From an uncultured Thermoguttaceae bacterium (GTDB lineage: Bacteria > Planctomycetota > Planctomycetia > Pirellulales > Thermoguttaceae), in NCBI GenBank assembly GCA_938084835.1, contig CALKER010000017.1:1-64000 (forward strand): a DNA stretch of 64,000 nt, in the 5' to 3' direction. The position numbers and the translations under genes are program-made. The notes under the pieces are model-generated. The model made no database searches. It worked only from the letters and a program-made list of their open reading frames with translations, and had not been told where the DNA came from. Shown here one piece after another: positions 46,929 to 57,188 of the stretch (positions are counted from its first letter, which is position 1; the number at the start of each line of letters is the position of its first letter).

Positions 46929-49900
46929 ATGAACGGGCCATCATACTTAATTAGTAGGTTTTGGCACAGGCTTTTCCGCCATGCGATTCGTGCCAACCCC
47001 CGGACTAAAGAGAAGCGAACCCCCCGGGTTCGATCTCGCCATTTGCGACTGGAGAATTTGGAAGATCGCTCCCTCCTGTCTACCTCTTGGCCGGGCCTGC
47101 TCATCCATGACAGCTCGGGGGATATTTTCACGGTGGCGTTCCGCGACGGCTGGAATCTCAATCGTGTTGGCCATACCCCAGTGCAGTTGTTCGATACGGC
47201 ATTCTCGCCTTCGGGGCAGCTTTTTGGCATCGGTGGGCCTATCGGCTCGGCCAGTCAGCTCTACACCCTTGGAGTGAACTTCAGCTCCTATGCTCCCGTG
47301 GACCTGCAACTGGTCGGAACGGTGAGAGCCGGAGGAAGCGCACTCTATCTCAATTCCCTCGAATTCGGGCCGGATGGGCTGCTTTACGCCGCCGGTTATG
47401 ACCCCAGCGGGGTGAACGCGATTTTTCGTGTCGACCCGTCAACGGCTTCCGCTGTGGCTCTGGTGATTTTGGGTGGGCATCGCCCTGCCGGAGATTTGGA
47501 ATTTGATGAATTTGGCAACGCTTACGTCACAACGGAGGGAAGCCGGCTCATTCGTGTCGATCTCACCACTAGAAGCTACCATGAGGTTGGGTGGATTGTC
47601 TTCAGCGATTTTTACGGGCTCGCCTATGGTCCAGGTCCTATTCTTCATGGCTTCCGGTCCAATGGCGAAGTTTATCGGATTAATCCGGAAACCGCCGCCA
47701 TCAGTTTCGTCACCCGACTCTCGCATCCCAACCTTAGCTCCGTGTTCGGGGCCGCCATGATTTACCCCGGTCCTCTCGATTTAGGGGCTGTCGAATTTAT
47801 GCATCGGCCTAACGAGCCAATCGTCCTTCAGGAAATGTGGTATCGCGTGCAGACGGTACGCGATGCTCTGTTTACTGTAGAAACATACGGCGGATCGTCT
47901 GGAACCAAAGTGACACTGTACCAGCGTCAGCCTGACGGTTCTCTAACCCAGTTGGCCGACGTTTTTCGGCGACTGGACTATTCGGTCTCTGGACCGACCA
48001 CTTTCTATGTGCAGATTCACCGCACAGGAACCGTGCTAAATACGCGAATCGCTAACGTGTACAAGCCGGTTGGCAATGGAGCGGTCATTTACGGCACGGC
48101 TGGGGACGATAGTTTCGTCTTCCAACCTGGCAGTACGTATGTGATGACAATCAACGGTCTGAGCTATAGCTCGAGCTTTGACTCGCGGCGACTTGTGGAG
48201 GTTCTTTTCGATGGAGGTGCCGGCACAGACCAGGTGACACTCGCGGGCAGTACCCAGTGGGAAACTGTCACAATCGATTTGGAGGAGGGCACAGCCGCAC
48301 TGCAGGCCGGCAACCGCTACGCAGCCCAGGTGGTCAACGCGGAGAAATTTACTTTCACAGGCGGCGGGGGGCTCGATGCGGTCAGTGTGCGGGCCACCTC
48401 AGGGGCCGACCAGATCGAGCTCGCTCCCCGCGTTGCAACTATTACTTCTCCAGGGGGCAAAGGCGCAGAGATTTCGGCGGCAGCTTCCATCGTGATCGAT
48501 GCCCTGGGCGGTGTCGACTCGGTGCGATTTGCCGGCTCGGCAGGCGATGACGAGGTGACCATTCGGCCCCAAGAGGCTGTGCTGCGGAGTCCGGCCAGCG
48601 CATCGGACATCAAGGTTCTCAACGCAGAAAACTTCGATATCTCCGGCGGGCTGGGCTCCGACCGCATTACTATTTTCGGTGGTGAGGGGCCTGACGAAGT
48701 CGAAGTGCGATGGGACAATATCCGTTGGAGCGGAGTCGCTTATCTGATTCTGGCGAGCGGGTTTGAGGACGTCACCCTCTACGGCAATCCCGGCCACCAG
48801 GACTTCGTCAAACTTTACAGCAAGGGGGGCGTCATCGACGTTTTCCAACTCGAGCCACGGCAGGCCTCCGTAGAGGGAGGAGGCCGCCAGTGGCAAGCCT
48901 TTGGCTTCGATCGCACCGAAGTTTACGGTAACTCTTACGAAAATGATCGCGCTATTCTCCGAACTGGCCCACCTAACCCGGTGACGCTCACAGCCACTAG
49001 CACGTATGCTACTGTTTCGGGCTCAGGTTATTCCCTTCGGGCAGCCTCCGTTCGGCAGGTCGAGGTGTATGGTTCGGCCAGCGACCGAGCCCGTTACTAC
49101 GATGGGCCGGGCGATGACGTTTTCGAAGCACAAGATCATGTCACGAAGATGACTTATGGGCGGAATCCTGATCATTACGTCCAAAGTTTTGGCTTCGGCC
49201 TGGTGACCGCTTATGCGCCCCCAGCCACAGGCGGGAGTGATGTTGCCCTTTGGCAGGGAGTCCCCGGACAATTCGATACTTTTTATGCTAAACCAAGGGA
49301 GGCCACTTTGTTCGGAACGGGCTATCGATTCTGGGCGGTCGATTTCGAGCTTGTTCAGGCGACCGGTCAGGCCAGCGACAGAGATATCGCTTACCTGATC
49401 GACTCCGATGGGAACGACGTGTTCTATTACCGCCCGGCATCCTCTCATCCGGAGGAGTCCACGGCACTGGTAGGGACCACACGCAATGGTTGGAACTTCG
49501 CCAACCGCGCCATCGGATTCGCCCAGACATATGTCTACAGCACCACCGGGGGAATGGACAGCGCCTACATGTTCGACAGTCCTGCCGGCCAGGATACGTT
49601 CACGGCAACACGGCACTATGCGGTCATGAGTGGACCGAACCATTATGCCCGCGCTTGGGGCTTCGAGCGTGTTTTCGCTTATGCCTCCAGCGATGGGTTT
49701 GCCAATACGGCCCGGTTGTACACGAGTGGGTCCGGCGACTTCCTAGAAATCAGAGCGAGCTCGGCACGGCTGGAGTTCGGTCAAAATCCCTTACTGACCG
49801 TTGTGGTCACTGGCTTCCGCTATACCACAGCCTTCAGTCAAGGGGGCGAGGACATTGCCTACTTTTACGGTTTCACTGGGGTAAACGACACGTTTACGGC

Positions 49901-50228
49901 TTGGCTGAGCACGAGAACAGCCGTCCGGGAGATCCCCTCCGTTTACTACCGAACGGTAGGCTTTCGACGCGTGGTCGCCTTTGGCGACTGGGGTGAATCT
50001 GACCGCGCGATCGTTTACGACTCCCCGGGAAACGATCACCTATCGGCCAATGGACTGACGGCACCCCACAAAGCATTCATTCAAAGTTTGGACCTAGTAC
50101 TTGAGCTTCAGGACTTTGGCCTAGTACGGGCGGTTTCATCGTTGGGTGGAACCGATACGCGCTCTGTACTCCACCGCGCCAATCTAAGCTACGTGCTTGA
50201 GGACATTGGTCCGTGGGTCGATGGGTGA
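46929..50228 (+). CDS. Exported companion protein with propeller-like domain and 46-residue repeats
   Basis: The 1099-residue protein carries LENLEDRSLLS at 41-51 after a basic N-terminus, the planctomycete extracellular motif. Residues about 55-275 have repeating strands such as FSPSGQLFGIGG, LEFGPDGLLYAAGYD and LEFDEFGNAYVT, which look like a beta-propeller of the lactonase/SMP-30 kind. A segment at about 285-375 (ALFTVETYGG...TTFYVQIHRTG) resembles pre-peptidase C-terminal domains. The rest (about 385-1090) is some 14 copies of the same 46-residue repeat that ends the giant protein. GGAGG lies nine bases before ATG 46929. A terminator separates it from the giant gene. It is probably secreted or cell-surface; no enzyme motif was seen. 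Confidence 0.88.
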   Translation: MNGPSYLISRFWHRLFRHAIRANPRTKEKRTPRVRSRHLRLENLEDRSLLSTSWPGLLIHDSSGDIFTVAFRDGWNLNRVGHTPVQLFDTAFSPSGQLFGIGGPIGSASQLYTLGVNFSSYAPVDLQLVGTVRAGGSALYLNSLEFGPDGLLYAAGYDPSGVNAIFRVDPSTASAVALVILGGHRPAGDLEFDEFGNAYVTTEGSRLIRVDLTTRSYHEVGWIVFSDFYGLAYGPGPILHGFRSNGEVYRINPETAAISFVTRLSHPNLSSVFGAAMIYPGPLDLGAVEFMHRPNEPIVLQEMWYRVQTVRDALFTVETYGGSSGTKVTLYQRQPDGSLTQLADVFRRLDYSVSGPTTFYVQIHRTGTVLNTRIANVYKPVGNGAVIYGTAGDDSFVFQPGSTYVMTINGLSYSSSFDSRRLVEVLFDGGAGTDQVTLAGSTQWETVTIDLEEGTAALQAGNRYAAQVVNAEKFTFTGGGGLDAVSVRATSGADQIELAPRVATITSPGGKGAEISAAASIVIDALGGVDSVRFAGSAGDDEVTIRPQEAVLRSPASASDIKVLNAENFDISGGLGSDRITIFGGEGPDEVEVRWDNIRWSGVAYLILASGFEDVTLYGNPGHQDFVKLYSKGGVIDVFQLEPRQASVEGGGRQWQAFGFDRTEVYGNSYENDRAILRTGPPNPVTLTATSTYATVSGSGYSLRAASVRQVEVYGSASDRARYYDGPGDDVFEAQDHVTKMTYGRNPDHYVQSFGFGLVTAYAPPATGGSDVALWQGVPGQFDTFYAKPREATLFGTGYRFWAVDFELVQATGQASDRDIAYLIDSDGNDVFYYRPASSHPEESTALVGTTRNGWNFANRAIGFAQTYVYSTTGGMDSAYMFDSPAGQDTFTATRHYAVMSGPNHYARAWGFERVFAYASSDGFANTARLYTSGSGDFLEIRASSARLEFGQNPLLTVVVTGFRYTTAFSQGGEDIAYFYGFTGVNDTFTAWLSTRTAVREIPSVYYRTVGFRRVVAFGDWGESDRAIVYDSPGNDHLSANGLTAPHKAFIQSLDLVLELQDFGLVRAVSSLGGTDTRSVLHRANLSYVLEDIGPWVDG

Positions 50229-50832
50229 GAATCGCTAAAACCCGCTGAAGTACCATCGCCGGACATGATAGCCTGATTTTGGGAGATTAAGCTTCGTGGG
50301 GTGACGGTTTGTTCCTTCGTCGCCCAACTATTTAACCTCGCGCAGTTCTTTTCGCCTCTGCCAGCTGGAGTTCATCAATCACCTTGGAGTCCCCGACCGA
50401 TCGCGGTAGCCCCGCGGTACAGAGCCTAAAGTGACATGCGACCACGACACCGGCTCGACCAGACCCGATGGTCGGGGTAAATAGCTTCCTCGCATAACAT
50501 TTTTTTCGGAGCTAATCACAATTACTATGTGATCCGCTAAAGTAGAACAAACTTAACACTTTTGCCATCTTAAAGGGACTATGCGCCTTAAAGCAATTGG
50601 TGGAGGTTTCTGTGTTACTTCACACCGGTTTTCTCTTTTCTTGGCGGTTTGGCCTTTAATGGTCCTTTCTCCATGTGATCGATAATTCCAAAGAAGTGTA
50701 ACAACCGCCACCTCAGCCTTGTAAAAGGGAAACTCCCACCGACAAACGGCTGGCCCAGCCACCCGCCATATTTATTTCCAACTTCAGGGATGATCTGAAA
50801 ATTTGTATTAGTTCACGGAGGAACCGCAGCCG
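50229..50832. other. Gene-free stretch upstream of the porin gene
   Basis: About 600 bases with no credible open frame. I found no clear terminator for the preceding gene. The porin promoter is expected near 50750-50815. Confidence 0.45.
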
Positions 50833-52380
50833 ATGCCGACACAGCTCAGCTTGGCGGTCGTGGTCCGTCTGGCCGTATTTGCAGCCGCTTGGCCGGAGCC
50901 CGGTGCAGCGCCCAATTATTTCACCCCTTGGGAATTTCCTGTACAGTACGCAGCTAACTACTCTCTGCCATTTGAGAATCCCACTGCCAGGTTTCACGAA
51001 CCTTGGCCCACTGCCAGCTCGGGATGGGTACCGCCAACGTCATCGGCAGTGCCAGCCTACCCGCAACAAAGTTCAGCCGAGATGCTTCCCAGCCACTTGT
51101 ACGCAGATCGAATTCGGGAGCTTGAGGCACGCCTTTTAGCCCTTGAGAGACAGCGGACCTCACCAGAACCTTCAAGTTCTAAGGACGTTTCGGAGGAAAG
51201 ATTTACTCTTCGTCCTTGGGCGGTTGTACATGCGGACTATATCAATTTTGCGGGGCAAAATGGGGCCAGTTCTTCCGTCTACGGTGACTGCAACGATTAT
51301 TTCGCCTTCCGACGGCTCTACTTAGGACTAGCGGGTACAGGTTACGGGGTATGGGAGTACCAAGTGGCTTTCAATATCGCGCCTACTGTAGTTATCCGCG
51401 ATCGACATGGACACCGGTTGGTTGAGACAGATGTAGTGCAAATCCGTGACATTTGGCTGGCTCATAAAGAAGTACCATTTTTAGGGACACTTCAGCTGGG
51501 AAACTTTAAAGGCCCTTTCTCCCTAGAAGAACTGACCTCCAACCGATACATCACTTTTATGGAGAGAGCAGCCCCGACAGAGACTTTCTCGCTCAAACGG
51601 CGAGTTGGCCTGATGGCATGCAATCGGTCGCCCTCCGAAGCGTTTGGCTGGGCAACAGGGGTATTTTTTGCGGATATTTCTCAAGAAACCAAGAGACGCG
51701 TCGATGATCGCCAAGGCATTCACTGGGCACTCAGATCTTGGTGTTCTCCGCTCTACGTGGCCGAAGGCCGGGGAGTGCTCCATCTAGGTGCCGGCTATGT
51801 CTTTACTTCGGACGACGACGGACTGATAGGATTTACGACTCGCCCGGAGGCTTCCGCGGCGCCGCTTGCTATCGAGACTGGCCCAATCCCTGCACAGCGT
51901 TTGCACCGGGGCAACTTGGAAGGAGCCGTAGTGTTCGGCCCGTTTTCTATTCAAAGCGAGCTTTTCGCGGTGACCACGGATGGCGGAAAAAGTAGCCAAG
52001 ACTACCAATTCTACGGTGCCTACGTGGCCACAAGTTATTTCCTCACTGGGGAGTCCCGAACGTACGAACGTTCCAGAGGGGTGTTTGGCCGCGTAATTCC
52101 GTTTACAAACTTCTGGTGGGTCAGAACCTTGGAAGGTCACAGTTTCGGCTGGGGAGCGTGGGAACTTGCGGCCAGATGGTCTTGGATCGATCTAAGCGAA
52201 CCCGAACTGCCTTCACCACTTGCTGGCCAAATGCACAATTTCACCCTGGGCGTCAACTGGTACTGGAATCCGCAAGTACGAATGATGTTCGAATGGATTC
52301 ATTCTTTTACGAAGGTGCCAATATCGAGCGATGTGGCGCAAACGGATATTTTAGGCATGTCTTGGCGAGCTGACTTCTAA
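50833..52380 (+). CDS. OprO/OprP-like outer membrane porin
   Basis: The 515-residue protein has an N-terminal hydrophobic signal, a Pro-rich spacer (about 27-80), a short coiled coil (RIRELEARLLALERQ, about 93-107) and then a beta-barrel-like region of alternating polar and hydrophobic strands to the C-terminus, which ends in an aromatic residue (WRADF) as outer-membrane barrels do. FRRLYLGLAGTGYGVWEYQVAFNI and LQLGNFKGPFSLEELTSNRYITFMERA match the phosphate-selective porin family (OprO/OprP). The coiled coil is a common planctomycete feature and may span to the cell wall. GGAGG precedes ATG 50833. No phosphate transport genes are adjacent, so anion specificity is not supported by context. 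Confidence 0.85.
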   Translation: MPTQLSLAVVVRLAVFAAAWPEPGAAPNYFTPWEFPVQYAANYSLPFENPTARFHEPWPTASSGWVPPTSSAVPAYPQQSSAEMLPSHLYADRIRELEARLLALERQRTSPEPSSSKDVSEERFTLRPWAVVHADYINFAGQNGASSSVYGDCNDYFAFRRLYLGLAGTGYGVWEYQVAFNIAPTVVIRDRHGHRLVETDVVQIRDIWLAHKEVPFLGTLQLGNFKGPFSLEELTSNRYITFMERAAPTETFSLKRRVGLMACNRSPSEAFGWATGVFFADISQETKRRVDDRQGIHWALRSWCSPLYVAEGRGVLHLGAGYVFTSDDDGLIGFTTRPEASAAPLAIETGPIPAQRLHRGNLEGAVVFGPFSIQSELFAVTTDGGKSSQDYQFYGAYVATSYFLTGESRTYERSRGVFGRVIPFTNFWWVRTLEGHSFGWGAWELAARWSWIDLSEPELPSPLAGQMHNFTLGVNWYWNPQVRMMFEWIHSFTKVPISSDVAQTDILGMSWRADF

Positions 52381-52521
52381 TAATGGCAGTCAAAGTTCCT
52401 TTACAACACGATTTATGAATACCTGAATTGCTCGGCCACATCACCGACCAAAAATGTGTTTACAGTAAGAGTCAGGCCTAGTGGCCGATCGAATACTGGC
52501 AAAAACCTTCCTTAAGACGGA

Positions 52522-53100
52522 ATGGTAGCCATGCAGGTTCATTTCCGCGCGATTCTTGTGTTGGCATTAATGCTGACCGTGGGAAAGATAGCTTGTCCCA
52601 CCCAGGCTCAGGAGCGGGTTAGCTGCGACCAGTGTGGACGACAAACCGATGACTTTGTTTACTGTTGCAACCTGATCACAAAAGAAAAAACAGTGAAAAA
52701 GCCCGTGTGGTCGGAAAAGACAGAATATCATTGTACCGTCAATCCCACCGTCTGGGCCTTCTTCGAGGCTCTTGGCTATAGCCTAAATCTCCAAATGGGA
52801 CGCTGCGCATTAAGTGACCACAGAACTGGTCATCCCGAAGGTGACCGCCTGCATGCCCTTCTACAACCGGGAAGGCCACGTATGCGCCGAAAACTCTTGG
52901 TCGCAGAAAAGGAGGAAACTAAGTCCGCGGTCGAGTGTCAACCAATCATTCTCTGTCCTGCTTGTGCCAGACAAAGGCCGCCATCGGGACAATCCACATC
53001 CCCGGCGAACCCCCCACTTCAAGACCATAGCGTCTTTATGCCACCAGCGGTTTTTGACAACTGGTCCCACAAGATGACCACGACAAAAGAGTTTCGGTAA
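52522..53100 (+). CDS. Small Cys-rich exported protein of unknown function
   Basis: The product of up to 192 residues has a signal peptide (cleavage near TQAQ at 30) and a mature part with CDQCG, YCCN, a KTVKKPVWSEKTEYHC segment and ILCPACARQ. The pattern EKTVKKPVW...RRKLLVAEKEETK...CPAC recalls small planctomycete proteins with paired Cys and Lys-rich strands; I do not know a function. The start may be ATG 52522 or ATG 52531 (nine bases after GGA). The middle (about 75-120) reads less like protein, and another frame is open over 52814-53077, so a frameshift or sequencing error there cannot be excluded. Confidence 0.6.
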   Translation: MVAMQVHFRAILVLALMLTVGKIACPTQAQERVSCDQCGRQTDDFVYCCNLITKEKTVKKPVWSEKTEYHCTVNPTVWAFFEALGYSLNLQMGRCALSDHRTGHPEGDRLHALLQPGRPRMRRKLLVAEKEETKSAVECQPIILCPACARQRPPSGQSTSPANPPLQDHSVFMPPAVFDNWSHKMTTTKEFR

Positions 53101-53330
53101 CAGCTCAGACCTGTAGGCGGCTAACGTTCACGACCGACCCCCACTGGCACCGGGGCGAACACAGACTTTCCCGCGTCGACTCGCCAGTTTTCTTAAGCCC
53201 TTTGCATTTCTCCCGCTACCTACTTCACCGGCCGACAAGCCGGCGCGACCGCATGCGGCCGTAACCCTTGGCGAATCACCTCCAGCGGGGGTCGTGACTG
53301 CCCACAAAACGTGCGCAGACCTACACTGTG

Positions 53331-53957
53331 TCAGTATACCAGCGGTATACCCAACGACTGCAGCTCTCTGGCAAGGCACTGGGGTCCATTATAGAGGCTT
53401 GCGTGAAAACCAGCCGCCTGAGCTCCTTTCACATTGGCTTCGTTGTCGTCCACAAAAAAAATCTCTTCGGGCGGACAACCTGCGAATTGGGCTGCGCGAC
53501 GGAAGATCGCTATCTCAGGTTTCATGGAGTGACACTGGTAGCTTGTGCAGCCGACGCGAAAAAGCTCCATGATCCCCCGGAATCTTCGTTGAAGATAAAC
53601 CCAGTGGACCTCACATGTATTTGAAAGAAGACCCAGGGGAAAACGCACAAGCGACAACCGACAAATAATGGGCACAATGTTGACATTCAAGGTGAAGATA
53701 TTGCAGGCTGCATCAAGTAGCCTGTCCGAATCAGGGCGTGTCCCACAGCGCGCGCAAAACTCTTCGTAGAACTCGTCGGTTGTGATCAATCCTAGTTCGT
53801 ACCTCCGCTGGAGATCTTCCCCATAAAGTAGATGATGGACAAACTCAGGAGATGTGCCTACAACTTCGGCCATTTGGCGGCACATTTTTTCCACGTCGAA
53901 ATCGACGATCACCTTACCCAAGTCGAAATAAACGAACCGGATTCTTGAGGGTCCCAT
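53331..53957 (-). CDS. HAD-superfamily hydrolase (YihX-like)
   Basis: The 208-residue protein has the four HAD motifs. Motif I is VYFDLGKVIVDFD with nucleophile Asp12; the +2 position is Gly, as in the YihX group. Motif II is LLSNT (Ser112), motif III is Lys146 in SMKPEIAIF, and motif IV is FFVDDNEANV (Asp170, Asp171). An alpha-helical cap lies at about 22-95. Such enzymes dephosphorylate small sugar phosphates. ATG 53957 is chosen because it places motif I at the usual distance; the frame extends to 54050 without a better SD. It follows the secreted protein gene by about 200 bp on the same strand. Confidence 0.88.
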   Translation of the reverse strand: MGPSRIRFVYFDLGKVIVDFDVEKMCRQMAEVVGTSPEFVHHLLYGEDLQRRYELGLITTDEFYEEFCARCGTRPDSDRLLDAACNIFTLNVNIVPIICRLSLVRFPLGLLSNTCEVHWVYLQRRFRGIMELFRVGCTSYQCHSMKPEIAIFRRAAQFAGCPPEEIFFVDDNEANVKGAQAAGFHASLYNGPQCLARELQSLGIPLVY

Positions 53958-54165
53958 CGTGAAGCTAACGCCATCAGGCCATGTTTTGTCCGAATTGGTG
54001 TGCAGCCAATCGTCACGCTTTTTTGACGACCGCAGTAACCAAGCTTTCAAGGCGATAAGTTTAGCCTAATCCTCCCCCTTGAGAAAACATGGCCTTCGAA
54101 AAATCACCGTTATTGCTGCTACCCAGTTATGCCCTAAATTAAAAATTATCGAAGAGCTTAGACAC

Positions 54166-55641
54166 CTACCTTTCCGGCGGAAGAATTCGCAACCGAGCAT
54201 ATCGAATGGTGTTTGGGTGGCGGGGAGAGGTCCCTAGCATATCAAGCCGCCAATCCGGCAAACAACCAGCGCGCGGTGTCGCTGTGAAAAAATTATTTAA
54301 AGGAGAAACCAAGGGAATCACATGGGGCCGAGATATGCCCCCATCGCGGGAAAGCTCTACAATCCTGTTTTCCTCCACAACCGATCCGTCCGCACGTCGG
54401 CCACTAACGTAAAAGATCACGAACAGTCGACCATCCGGCGTATGATGAAATCGCGCCATGCCAGGAAATTCGATCAGCTGACCCTCTTCCGCGCGAAGGA
54501 TTGCTTTTCGCCAAAGAATCTTCCCTTGAGCAACCTTTGCCCAACACAATTGGTACGACTGCTTTTCCTCGGGGAAAAACTTGGGCCGAAGACGTTCGTC
54601 GATCGCGCGTTCCGTCCACAGGATATGAACTTCCTCCGGCGAAAAAACCCACATGTCGCACGGGGTTATCCATCCAGCTGTCTTATCCCGGCTGCTGATT
54701 TCCACCCAGGGCTGAAACTCTTCCTCCGCGATATTGTCGCACCATGTATAAAATAGTCGCCTGAAGTCGTAGTCCCAACTTCCACCGGTCAGGTTTCGCT
54801 TATATTCTCGCCACTCGGGATAAGGTTCGAGAATATCACTGACCCCGCAAAAATGAACCGCTCCTTGCTTCAACACCACGAGCGGATAGCAAACCCGGAT
54901 AGGTTGAGGCCGGGGATATTCGCGGCCGAACGGCCATTCCAGTCGTCCGCTGCGAACATGACTGTCCCGGACATAAAACGTCCATTCAGCATGCGTGTAG
55001 CCGATGTTTTGAAACAGAATCCATTGCCCGGCGGGACCGTCCGCGGCAAAGCTCCGATATGAGTGTTCAGTAAATGGGGGCGTGCCCTGCCACGTGGGGA
55101 CCATTCGGTAGGGTTCCTGGTGTGGGTTTTCTGCTGAAAAAATCCACACATCTGGCTGGGCTGGTCCCGACCTCGCTTCCGGCGAAGTCAAGGTGGGGTT
55201 TCCCGACAGCAATACAACTCCCTCTTGAAGTACCACTAACGGACATGGCTCTCTGGTTCGGCCCTGCTGATCCGCCCATAGCTTTCTCCACGGGATTCCG
55301 TCTTCCCGCATAAATAGGAACCATCGGCAATTATTTAGCGGGGGAATGTCAGCAATTGTCTCCAAGCCACTGGCGAAGATCCGCGACCCCCACCGCACAA
55401 GACACGTAGAACCCCGAGACCACATGGGTCCCGCCCCATTATTAGGGGGAACAAACTGGTAAACCTCCTCCTCCACTTCCACAAGAACGTCGGGAGCGGC
55501 CAGCGCACCGCTTGGGCGCCCATCAGAGACGCCCGCGGAACCGAGCGGTATCGACTCACCCTCGAACCCCAAGGACGACCGATGGGGCCACACCGCGGCT
55601 AAGCCTAACATCAAGGTGGGCACCAAAACGGCGCTTCTCAT
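54166..55641 (-). CDS. Secreted protein with sialidase/propeller-like repeats, function unknown
   Basis: The 491-residue protein starts with a signal peptide (VLVPTLMLGLAAVWP). The body has repeating segments such as CPLVVLQEGVVLLSGNP, CYPLVVLKQGAVHFCGVSD, DVWIFSAENPHQEPYRMVP and DMWVFSPEEVHILWTE, alternating strands and turns that suggest a beta-propeller or sialidase-like fold. RLFVIFYVSG and ENRIVELSRDGG near the C-terminus look like BNR-type strands. I do not recognise a characterised family and see no clear catalytic residues. GCGGAG lies upstream of ATG 55641. The Gfo/Idh/MocA gene is upstream on the same strand, 150 bp away, so the two may belong to one carbohydrate-related unit. Confidence 0.7.
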   Translation of the reverse strand: MRSAVLVPTLMLGLAAVWPHRSSLGFEGESIPLGSAGVSDGRPSGALAAPDVLVEVEEEVYQFVPPNNGAGPMWSRGSTCLVRWGSRIFASGLETIADIPPLNNCRWFLFMREDGIPWRKLWADQQGRTREPCPLVVLQEGVVLLSGNPTLTSPEARSGPAQPDVWIFSAENPHQEPYRMVPTWQGTPPFTEHSYRSFAADGPAGQWILFQNIGYTHAEWTFYVRDSHVRSGRLEWPFGREYPRPQPIRVCYPLVVLKQGAVHFCGVSDILEPYPEWREYKRNLTGGSWDYDFRRLFYTWCDNIAEEEFQPWVEISSRDKTAGWITPCDMWVFSPEEVHILWTERAIDERLRPKFFPEEKQSYQLCWAKVAQGKILWRKAILRAEEGQLIEFPGMARFHHTPDGRLFVIFYVSGRRADGSVVEENRIVELSRDGGISRPHVIPLVSPLNNFFTATPRAGCLPDWRLDMLGTSPRHPNTIRYARLRILPPER

Positions 55642-55790
55642 CCAGCTCCGCTTCCTGTAATCACCGCGCTACTACTTCCGCCAAACAGGGGTTAACTGAG
55701 TCTAATCTCACCAGGCTCACAATTGTTTACGTATTTACCCGCGCAATCTCGACGTCACATCTCTTCAACGGCCGCGGCACCGGCCGGCAA

Positions 55791-57188
55791 CTATCCAAGC
55801 GGAGGCAACTCGTACCCTTTACGTCTCTCGCGATCCATGTAGGAAGACTCGTTGGCTTCCTCGCAGTTGGTAAACCGCTCGGCCACCGGATCCCAACGGA
55901 GACGCTCTCCAACCCGGCCCAATTCCCGCACAATATTTACAAGGAGGCACAAGGTCGTGGAACGGTGTCCGATCTCCACATCGGCGGTGCACCGCTCACC
56001 CGTTTTGATCCCGTGGATCCAATTTTCAATGTGGTACTGTGTTTCGGGCTTGGTAATGGGACCAGGGTTGTCCGGCGAGTTAACGATTTCCCGAGGATTA
56101 CTTGCGATCTTGTTACGATTGATTTCAATCTTGCCTTTCTCGCCGATAAAAATGGCTCCTAAACCGGGCCCCCAATCACCGTCTAAATGGAGCCGAAGCT
56201 CTGTGCCGTTTGCATACCACATTCGCATCTTGGCCCGCGGGCCCACCACGGGCTTTGCCAGCTGAATGAGGAAATCAAGGCGGGTCTCATCTACCTCTAC
56301 CATTTCTGCATATCGACCTGTGGGACTATCCTTGACGGGCTCTTCCAGAAGGATTTCCACAGGACCGGTGTCATCGGTTCCCAGCGCCCGCTGGATCTGG
56401 TCGTAGGAATGAGTACCCCAGCCCGTGACACCGTAACATAAGCCCCCGCCATCGTAGTCCCACCAGGCCGACCAGTTCCGATGGAGCTCGGGGTGGTATG
56501 GCCGATACTGCGCCTGGTTGAGCCACACGTCCCACCAATTTGCACGGCCTCCCGGGGGCAAAGGTCGCTCCGGTTTTCCCGGCCAATGAAGTGGACCGAC
56601 AAAATTCGGGGCCAGTACCACGCGAATCTTACCGATCACGCCGTTTTTCACTAAATCGCTAGCCCAGTTGTTGATGGGCATCGATCGCTGCTGCGTACCT
56701 ACCTGAGTGACCACTTTGAATCGGCGCGCGGCGTTAACAAGGTAGCGGCCTTCTGCTACTGTCAGACACATCGGCTTCTCGATATAGACATGAAGCCCGC
56801 GTTGCATGACGTGGGCGGTCACCCAAGCCCGTGCGTGGGTGGTGGTAACCACCATCACCGCGTCAACCTTTTCCTTGTCCAACATTTCATGCATATCGTC
56901 ATAGCCGCGCCAGTTTTGATCTTTGCCCAGCTCGGCGATGAAGGCATCCACCGCTGGGCGAAAACAGTCACATACGGCCACGACGCGCATGTCGGCAATT
57001 TCGGCCGACTCCCGCACAAGTGCCCGTGCCCTACCTCCTAAACCGATAATACCGATATTGACCGTCTCATTAGCCCCGGGCACCCCCCCAAAGCCAAGCA
57101 CCCGACGTGGCACAACTTGTGCCAAACCGACCGCCCCTATTCCCAAACCAAGCCAACTCCGACGGGTGTACATTCGTGAGAATTTCAT
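55791..57188 (-). CDS. Tat-exported Gfo/Idh/MocA family oxidoreductase (second copy)
   Basis: The 465-residue protein has a twin-arginine leader (YTRRSWLGLGIGAVG, 7-21), the Rossmann motif NIGIIGLGGRARAL near 44-57, the EKP signature at 137-139 (VYIEKPMCLT) and a C-terminal domain with WDYDGGGLCYGVTGWGTHSYDQI near 250, where such enzymes usually bind substrate. The C-terminus is RKGYELPPL, frequent in planctomycete members. It is only distantly similar to the copy at 9127-10479. GGAG lies upstream of ATG 57188. It is probably a periplasmic sugar or cyclitol dehydrogenase with bound NAD(P); the substrate is unknown. Confidence 0.92.
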   Translation of the reverse strand: MKFSRMYTRRSWLGLGIGAVGLAQVVPRRVLGFGGVPGANETVNIGIIGLGGRARALVRESAEIADMRVVAVCDCFRPAVDAFIAELGKDQNWRGYDDMHEMLDKEKVDAVMVVTTTHARAWVTAHVMQRGLHVYIEKPMCLTVAEGRYLVNAARRFKVVTQVGTQQRSMPINNWASDLVKNGVIGKIRVVLAPNFVGPLHWPGKPERPLPPGGRANWWDVWLNQAQYRPYHPELHRNWSAWWDYDGGGLCYGVTGWGTHSYDQIQRALGTDDTGPVEILLEEPVKDSPTGRYAEMVEVDETRLDFLIQLAKPVVGPRAKMRMWYANGTELRLHLDGDWGPGLGAIFIGEKGKIEINRNKIASNPREIVNSPDNPGPITKPETQYHIENWIHGIKTGERCTADVEIGHRSTTLCLLVNIVRELGRVGERLRWDPVAERFTNCEEANESSYMDRERRKGYELPPLG

